From the NCBI GenBank assembly GCA_910588985.1, contig CAJURO010000003.1, positions 1 to 64,000 on the forward strand: 64,000 nucleotides of DNA, given 5' to 3'. The position numbers and the translations under genes were made by a program. The stretch comes from an uncultured Eggerthellaceae bacterium. GTDB lineage: Bacteria > Actinomycetota > Coriobacteriia > Coriobacteriales > Eggerthellaceae. Shown piece after piece: positions 59,282 through 64,000 of this stretch (the stretch's first letter is position 1; each line of letters starts with the position of its first letter). The notes beneath the pieces were generated by a model, which had not been told where the DNA came from, did not search any database, and was given only the letters and a program-made list of their open reading frames with translations.

Positions 59282-61242
59282 CAGAAAAAGAGGAGATGCG
59301 TTCCATTTCGGAGAAAAGGAGCGCAGCAAGTGTTGGAGCGCCTCGTGGCGCAGGCTCCAAAACCGCAAAGCAGGGATGCCGCATGCTTGGTGCCGAAGCC
59401 GTCATCGCCTCGCTTGAGGCTGAAGGCGTGGATATGATCTTTGGCTATCCTGGAGGGCAAGCGATCAAGCTCTATGATGCGCTTTACGATTCAGAGCAGA
59501 TCACGCATATCCTTGCACGCCATGAGCAAGGCGCTGTGCATATGGCAGATGGGTATGCGCGCGCAACGGGGAAGCCTGGTGTGGTCTTAGTCACTTCAGG
59601 TCCTGGCGCAACGAATACGGTCACGGGCATCGCGACAGCATACATGGACTCGATTCCTCTCGTTGTCATCACAGGGCAGGTTCCCCGCGCTGTTATCGGC
59701 ACTGACTCCTTCCAGGAATCCGACATCGTTGGCATCACGATGCCCGTTGTTAAGCATTCCTTTCTTCTTCAATCGACCGATGAGCTTACGACGACGTTTC
59801 GCGAAGCATTCCACATCGCCTCAACAGGGCGTCCAGGCCCTGTCCTCATTGATGTGCCCTCTGATATCTCTGGCTCAGAGATGGTGTTCGAATATCCCGA
59901 CGAAGTGAACATCGCATCCTACAAGCCGACGTACAAGGGCAATGCGAAGCAGATCAGAGCAGCCTGCAAGCTCATCGAGCGCGCTTCACGCCCGCTCCTC
60001 TATGTTGGTGGGGGAGTCATCTCATCAGATGCGAGCGAAGAGGTTATCGAGCTCATGCACTTGATGCAGATCCCGAGCGTTGTGACGCTTATGGGAAAAG
60101 GTGCCATCCCCGCTTCAGATCCGCTTGACCTCGGCCCTGTAGGCATGCATGGAGCGAAGTATTCGAACCTTGCGATGACCGAGTCAGATCTGATCATTGC
60201 CTGTGGTGCTCGATTCTCTGATCGCGTCACAGGCAAGCTCTCCGAGTTCGCCCCTCATGCCGATGTGATCCACATCGACATCGACCCAGCCGAGATCGGC
60301 AAGGTCCGTGAGGCGCAAGTTCCCATTGTCGGGGACGTGAAAGGAGTGCTTCGTGGCCTTATCGACCAGCTCAAGAAGGATAAGGCAGCTCCTCTTACTC
60401 ACGACTGGATTGCCCAGATCGACGCATGGCGCAAGCGATATCCCATCTATCATCCAAACGTAGGGGATAGCGATGCAGAGATCATTCCAGAGCTCTTGCT
60501 CAAAGAGCTCTCCTCCTTGATCGACCCAGAGCGCTCCATCGTCGTTACCGAAGTTGGCCAACACCAAATGTGGGCGCATCAGTTCATAGAGCGCGAGCAT
60601 CCGCGCACCTTCCTCTCAAGCGGCGGCCTTGGTACGATGGGATTCGGGTTCCCAGCTGCCGTCGGAGCGGCCCTTGCGCTTCCTGACAAGCAGGTCATCT
60701 GCATCGCAGGCGATGGCTCCTTCCAAATGAACACCCAAGAGATGGCGACTGCCGCCATCAATGGGGCGAACGTCAAGGTTCTCATCTTGGACAATCGTGC
60801 GCTTGGCATGGTCCATCAATGGCAGAAGCTCTTCTATCATGAACGCTATTCTCAGACATTGCTTGAACCAGTTCCTGATTTCGTGAAGCTTGCTGATGCC
60901 TACGGATGGCACGCTCAACGCATCACACGTCCCGCTGAGGTGACGAAGGCTCTCAACGAGATGCTTGCATCTGATGGTCCATATCTTCTCGATGTCGCTA
61001 TTTCGCCTGAGCAGAACGTCTACCCTATGGTCGCTCCCGGGGCTGCATTGGATAACATCATGGGGGCTATCGATGTTGCAGTTGGTGCAGTGCGTACTGA
61101 CATGCCGACAGGAGAGCCTGCTCTTCCTCAGCGCTCACCTTGTGCAAAGGTGGATGCGCAGTTTGGCGGTCGGTGGGAGTCCGACCCCGATGACAAAGGT
61201 CTTCATGATGGAGAAGAGCTTTCCGACAAGGAGGTGAGATGA
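59278..61242 (+). CDS. ilvB: Acetolactate synthase, large subunit
   Basis: 654 residues, longer than the usual 560-600. A hydrophilic N-terminal extension (1-35, SISEKRSAASVGAPRGAG) precedes the catalytic body, and about 60 extra residues follow it (PALPQRSPCAKVDAQFGG, DPDDKGLHDGEELSDKEV). Core motifs: FGYPGGQAIKLYDALYD, the catalytic Glu in HEQGAVHMADGYARATG, GDGSFQMNTQEMATA (ThDP/Mg). It condenses pyruvate with pyruvate or 2-ketobutyrate. Start ATG 59278 overlaps ilvD. The extensions may be disordered. Confidence 0.95.
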   Translation: MTEKEEMRSISEKRSAASVGAPRGAGSKTAKQGCRMLGAEAVIASLEAEGVDMIFGYPGGQAIKLYDALYDSEQITHILARHEQGAVHMADGYARATGKPGVVLVTSGPGATNTVTGIATAYMDSIPLVVITGQVPRAVIGTDSFQESDIVGITMPVVKHSFLLQSTDELTTTFREAFHIASTGRPGPVLIDVPSDISGSEMVFEYPDEVNIASYKPTYKGNAKQIRAACKLIERASRPLLYVGGGVISSDASEEVIELMHLMQIPSVVTLMGKGAIPASDPLDLGPVGMHGAKYSNLAMTESDLIIACGARFSDRVTGKLSEFAPHADVIHIDIDPAEIGKVREAQVPIVGDVKGVLRGLIDQLKKDKAAPLTHDWIAQIDAWRKRYPIYHPNVGDSDAEIIPELLLKELSSLIDPERSIVVTEVGQHQMWAHQFIEREHPRTFLSSGGLGTMGFGFPAAVGAALALPDKQVICIAGDGSFQMNTQEMATAAINGANVKVLILDNRALGMVHQWQKLFYHERYSQTLLEPVPDFVKLADAYGWHAQRITRPAEVTKALNEMLASDGPYLLDVAISPEQNVYPMVAPGAALDNIMGAIDVAVGAVRTDMPTGEPALPQRSPCAKVDAQFGGRWESDPDDKGLHDGEELSDKEVR

Positions 61243-61724
61243 TGAAGCATGTCCTTTCTGTGCTTGTTGAGAATCAACCAGGTGTGCTTTCACGTGTCAC
61301 AGGGCTTATCTCAAGACGCGGATTCAACATCGAATCGCTTTCCGTCGGACCAACTGACGATGCGACGATGTCTCGTCTTACTGCGATCGTGAACGCTGAT
61401 GACATTGCCTATGAGCAGATCACAAAGCAGCTTCATAAGCTGATCAGCGTGCATAAGATCACAGACCTCACTGATGAAGGGGCGATCGAGCGAGAGTTGG
61501 TCCTCTATAAGATCAATGCGCAACCAGAACGGCGTGGCGAGATCATAGAGATCGCCAACATCTTTCGCGCGAAGATCGTAGATGTTGGCAGATCGTCGCT
61601 CACGATTGAAGCTACCGGTGATGGTGAGAAGCTCAAAGGACTTGAAGACCTATTTCGCGCGTACGGCATTAAGGAGGTAGTGCGGACTGGTAAAATCGCA
61701 ATGAGCAGAAATTCCAAAGAATAA
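61239..61724 (+). CDS. ilvN: Acetolactate synthase, small regulatory subunit
   Basis: 161 residues with an N-terminal ACT domain (KHVLSVLVENQPGVLSRVTG, then ISRRGFNIESLSVGPTDD) that binds valine for feedback, and the C-terminal activating domain (about 80-161, RELVLYKINAQ, GRSSLTIEATGDGEKL). It stimulates IlvB and confers Val inhibition. Start ATG 61239 overlaps ilvB; ATG 61242 is adjacent and equivalent. AAGGAGGTGAG upstream is a very strong ribosome site. Confidence 0.96.
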   Translation: MMKHVLSVLVENQPGVLSRVTGLISRRGFNIESLSVGPTDDATMSRLTAIVNADDIAYEQITKQLHKLISVHKITDLTDEGAIERELVLYKINAQPERRGEIIEIANIFRAKIVDVGRSSLTIEATGDGEKLKGLEDLFRAYGIKEVVRTGKIAMSRNSKE

Positions 61725-61759
61725 TCAGCTGATAAGAGAAAAGGAAAGGATCTATCCAC

Positions 61760-62752
61760 ATGGCTGTTACGATCTATTATGAAGAGGACTGCAATCCAGA
61801 GATCATCAAGAACAAGAAGATCGCAGTTATCGGTTATGGAAGCCAAGGGCATGCCCATGCGCTCAACCTCAAGGATTCTGGATGCGATGTTCGCGTGGGA
61901 TTGCGGCCTGGCTCGAAATCAGCTGATCTAGCACGTGAAGCCGGACTCAAGGTCATGGACATTCCTGCAGCTGCTGAAGAAGCTGACCTCATCATGATGC
62001 TCGTTCCTGATGAGTTGCAGCCAAGCGTTTACGAAGATTCGATCGCGCCGCATCTGAAACCAGGCGACACGCTCGCCTTCGCGCATGGATTCAACATTCA
62101 TTATGGCTATATCACGCCTCCCGATGACGTGAATGTCATCATGTGTGCTCCCAAAGGCCCTGGTCACATCGTTCGTCGTCAGTACACAGAAGGCTCTGGC
62201 GTGCCCGATCTTATCTGCGTGCAACAAGATGCAACGGGAGATGCGTGGGATATCGCGCTTTCGTACGCATGGGGTGTTGGCGGCGCACGCAGCGGCATCA
62301 TCAAGGCGACCTTCAAAGAAGAGACCGAAGAGGACCTCTTCGGTGAGCAGGCTGTTCTGTGCGGCGGCCTCGTCGAGCTTGTCAAGGCTGGTTTTGAAAC
62401 GCTTGTCGAGGCAGGCTATCCGCCTGAGCTTGCCTATTTCGAGTGCTATCACGAGATGAAGATGATCGTTGACCTCATGTATGAATCAGGCATCCACTTC
62501 ATGAACTATTCGATCTCGAACACTGCTGAGTACGGCGAGTACTATGCAGGGCCAAAGGTCATCAACGAGCAAAGCCGTGAGGCTATGCGTGAGATTCTTG
62601 CCCGCATCCAAGATGGGTCTTTCGCGCGCGAATTCATGGAGGATTGCGACAACGATCATGCTCGGCTCTTGGCCAGCCGCGAGGCCATCAACGATCATGA
62701 GATCGAGAAGACAGGCGAGAAGATCCGTTCGATGTTCACCTGGACGAACTAG
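61760..62752 (+). CDS. ilvC: Ketol-acid reductoisomerase
   Basis: 330 residues, class I KARI. The Rossmann NADPH motif is IAVIGYGSQGHAHALNLKDSG; the cofactor loop VGLRPGSKSA has the basic and serine residues that favour NADPH; the KARI domain has APKGPGHIVRRQY, the metal-binding GEQAVLCGG and YFECYHEMK. It isomerises and reduces acetolactate. The start ATG 61760 follows AAAGGAAAGG. It lies 35 bases after ilvN and 55 bases before serC, in the same operon or an overlapping unit. Confidence 0.96.
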   Translation: MAVTIYYEEDCNPEIIKNKKIAVIGYGSQGHAHALNLKDSGCDVRVGLRPGSKSADLAREAGLKVMDIPAAAEEADLIMMLVPDELQPSVYEDSIAPHLKPGDTLAFAHGFNIHYGYITPPDDVNVIMCAPKGPGHIVRRQYTEGSGVPDLICVQQDATGDAWDIALSYAWGVGGARSGIIKATFKEETEEDLFGEQAVLCGGLVELVKAGFETLVEAGYPPELAYFECYHEMKMIVDLMYESGIHFMNYSISNTAEYGEYYAGPKVINEQSREAMREILARIQDGSFAREFMEDCDNDHARLLASREAINDHEIEKTGEKIRSMFTWTN

Positions 62753-62807
62753 CGTTTTCGCCATATTGTCATATCGTTTGCATAGGATTTGGAGATAAAG
62801 GAGAGGT

Positions 62808-63890
62808 ATGTCACGCGTTTATAATTTTTCCGCAGGTCCAGCTGTACTTCCAGAGAAGGTTCTGCTTGAAGCACAAGCTGGGATGCTTGATTACAACGGA
62901 ACAGGCATGTCGGTCATGGAGATGTCGCACCGCTCGGCTCCCTTCGCCCAGATCATCGAAACGGCGGAAGCTGATATTCGTGATCTCATGTCCATTCCTG
63001 ATAACTACCATGTGCTCTTCTTGCAAGGAGGGGCTACGCAGCAATTTGCGGCTATTCCGATGAACCTCATGCAGAACAAAGTGGCTGATTACATCGTTTC
63101 TGGATCTTGGTCAAAGAAGGCGTTTAAAGAGGCGAAGCTCTATGGTGATGCGCGTTTGGCTGCATCATCCGAAGAAGAGAACTTCTCTACCGTTCCGAAT
63201 GTTGATAGCATCACGTTCTCCAAAGATGCTGACTATGTCTACATCTGCCAAAATGAGACCATCTACGGCACTCGCTATACGAAGCTTCCCGAGACTGGGA
63301 ATATCCCGCTTGTCTCCGATGTCTCCTCGATGTTCCTCTCCGAGCCTATGGATGTTTCGAAATATGGCCTGATCTATGGAGGCGTTCAGAAGAACATAGG
63401 TCCTGCGGGTGTTGTGATCGTCATCGTTCGCGAAGACCTCGTTCGCGAAGATGTTCTTCCAACCACACCAACGATCATGCGCTATTTGACACAGGTCGAT
63501 GCGAAGAGCCTTTCCAACACACCGCCATGCTGGGGCATCTATATATGCGGTCTCGTATTCAAATGGCTGAAAGAGCTCGGTGGCCTTTCGGCGATGAAAG
63601 AGATCAATGAGAAGAAAGCGGCGCTCCTCTATGATTTCCTTGATTCCTCGAAGCTTTTCAAGGGAACCGCCGATCGTCAGTACCGCTCGCTTATGAATGT
63701 TCCTTTTGTTACAGGCGATGCAGAGCTTGATGCGAAGTTCATTTCTGAGGCGAAGAATCACAAGATCGAGTCCATCAAGGGGCACAGAAGCGTAGGCGGC
63801 ATGCGTGCAAGCATCTACAATGCAATGCCTCTTGAAGGCGTCGAAGCGCTTGTAGCATTCATGCATCAATTTGAAAAAGAGAACGCATAG
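62808..63890 (+). CDS. serC: Phosphoserine aminotransferase
   Basis: 360 residues, PLP class V-type fold. It starts RVYNFSAGPAVLPEKVL, a strong SerC signature, with TGMSVMEMSHRS, LFLQGGATQQFAAIPMN, SDVSSMFLS, and the PLP Lys in YGGVQKNIGPAG. It makes phosphoserine from 3-phosphohydroxypyruvate; ThrH at 32934 could dephosphorylate it. AGGAGAGGT precedes ATG 62808. serA follows after 56 bases, so the last two serine-synthesis steps are adjacent. Confidence 0.96.
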   Translation: MSRVYNFSAGPAVLPEKVLLEAQAGMLDYNGTGMSVMEMSHRSAPFAQIIETAEADIRDLMSIPDNYHVLFLQGGATQQFAAIPMNLMQNKVADYIVSGSWSKKAFKEAKLYGDARLAASSEEENFSTVPNVDSITFSKDADYVYICQNETIYGTRYTKLPETGNIPLVSDVSSMFLSEPMDVSKYGLIYGGVQKNIGPAGVVIVIVREDLVREDVLPTTPTIMRYLTQVDAKSLSNTPPCWGIYICGLVFKWLKELGGLSAMKEINEKKAALLYDFLDSSKLFKGTADRQYRSLMNVPFVTGDAELDAKFISEAKNHKIESIKGHRSVGGMRASIYNAMPLEGVEALVAFMHQFEKENA

Positions 63891-63946
63891 GAGAGCATCA
63901 GGCCTGTTTTGATGAAGAGGCAGGTCATCTATATCAAGGGGGTAAG

Positions 63947-64000
63947 ATGAGTAAGAAGGTCCTTATCGCAGAGGAGATCGCCGAAGAGGGTATCGATTCT
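63947..64000 (+). CDS. serA: D-3-phosphoglycerate dehydrogenase, N-terminal fragment (cut by window end)
   Basis: Only the first 18 codons are visible: ATG 63947 with AAGGGGGTAAG upstream, encoding MSKKVLIAEEIAEEGIDS. That start (K-V-L-I-A-E-x-I-A-x-E-G-I) is typical of SerA, and the position next to serC supports the call. The enzyme would oxidise 3-phosphoglycerate, the first step of serine synthesis. The remainder lies outside the window, so length and the presence of an ACT domain cannot be judged. Confidence 0.8.
   Translation, partial: MSKKVLIAEEIAEEGIDS

Overview
The window looks like chromosomal DNA of a mid-GC anaerobic actinomycete of the Coriobacteriia type (Eggerthellales-like, perhaps a Cryptobacterium or Slackia relative). 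The reasons are a HisZ-HisG fusion, a stand-alone bacterial Elp3, LL-diaminopimelate aminotransferase, GatCAB amidotransferase, a large sortase-anchored protein with NPCBM, F5/8C and InlB-type repeats, and several apparently leaderless promoters. This assignment rests on gene content alone and is not certain to genus.

Bases 1-3900 are an accessory island, visibly more A/T-rich than the rest. It holds two small cassettes. Each ends on the right in a 45-nt remnant of the 3' half of a tRNA-Asp gene (1896-1940 and 3514-3558), followed by a copy of a terminator and set between GGGxC-rich repeats. Cassette 1 carries three tightly coupled unknown genes, one of them a 41-residue membrane peptide. Cassette 2 carries a TetR regulator divergent from an unknown 89-residue gene. 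No integrase is present. A LysR gene is cut off exactly at the right edge.

Bases 4100-13030 hold a branched-chain amino acid carrier, an 1844-residue surface protein with an LANTG anchor, and a two-gene phosphorelay module (response regulator with HD-GYP domain, plus an HPt protein). Bases 13140-16550 are gatCAB. Bases 16560-24071 are a histidine operon, hisZG-D-C-B-H-A-F-I, without hisE or hisN. Bases 24061-28002 (minus strand) hold an MFS transporter, menG/ubiE, a PAP2 phosphatase and dapL.

Bases 28200-33540 group an unassigned radical SAM enzyme, a spermidine-synthase-like protein, a methyltransferase, Elp3 and a ThrH-type phosphatase. Next come a tail-anchored charged protein, TatD, a DUF308 protein, chorismate mutase with DAHP synthase, a lipoprotein divergent from a PcrA/UvrD helicase, SstT and tRNA-Leu(TAG).

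Bases 42690-57290 are housekeeping: tig-clpP-clpX-valS, a zinc-ribbon membrane protein, thrS, a CPA2 antiporter, trxA, trxB, and prfA-prmC-punA. Bases 57340-64000 hold a T-box-like leader, then ilvD-ilvB-ilvN-ilvC, serC and the first 18 codons of serA. Most amino-acid genes form overlapping translationally coupled chains, giving histidine, branched-chain, serine, lysine (DapL) and aromatic supply alongside amino-acid importers (BrnQ, SstT).
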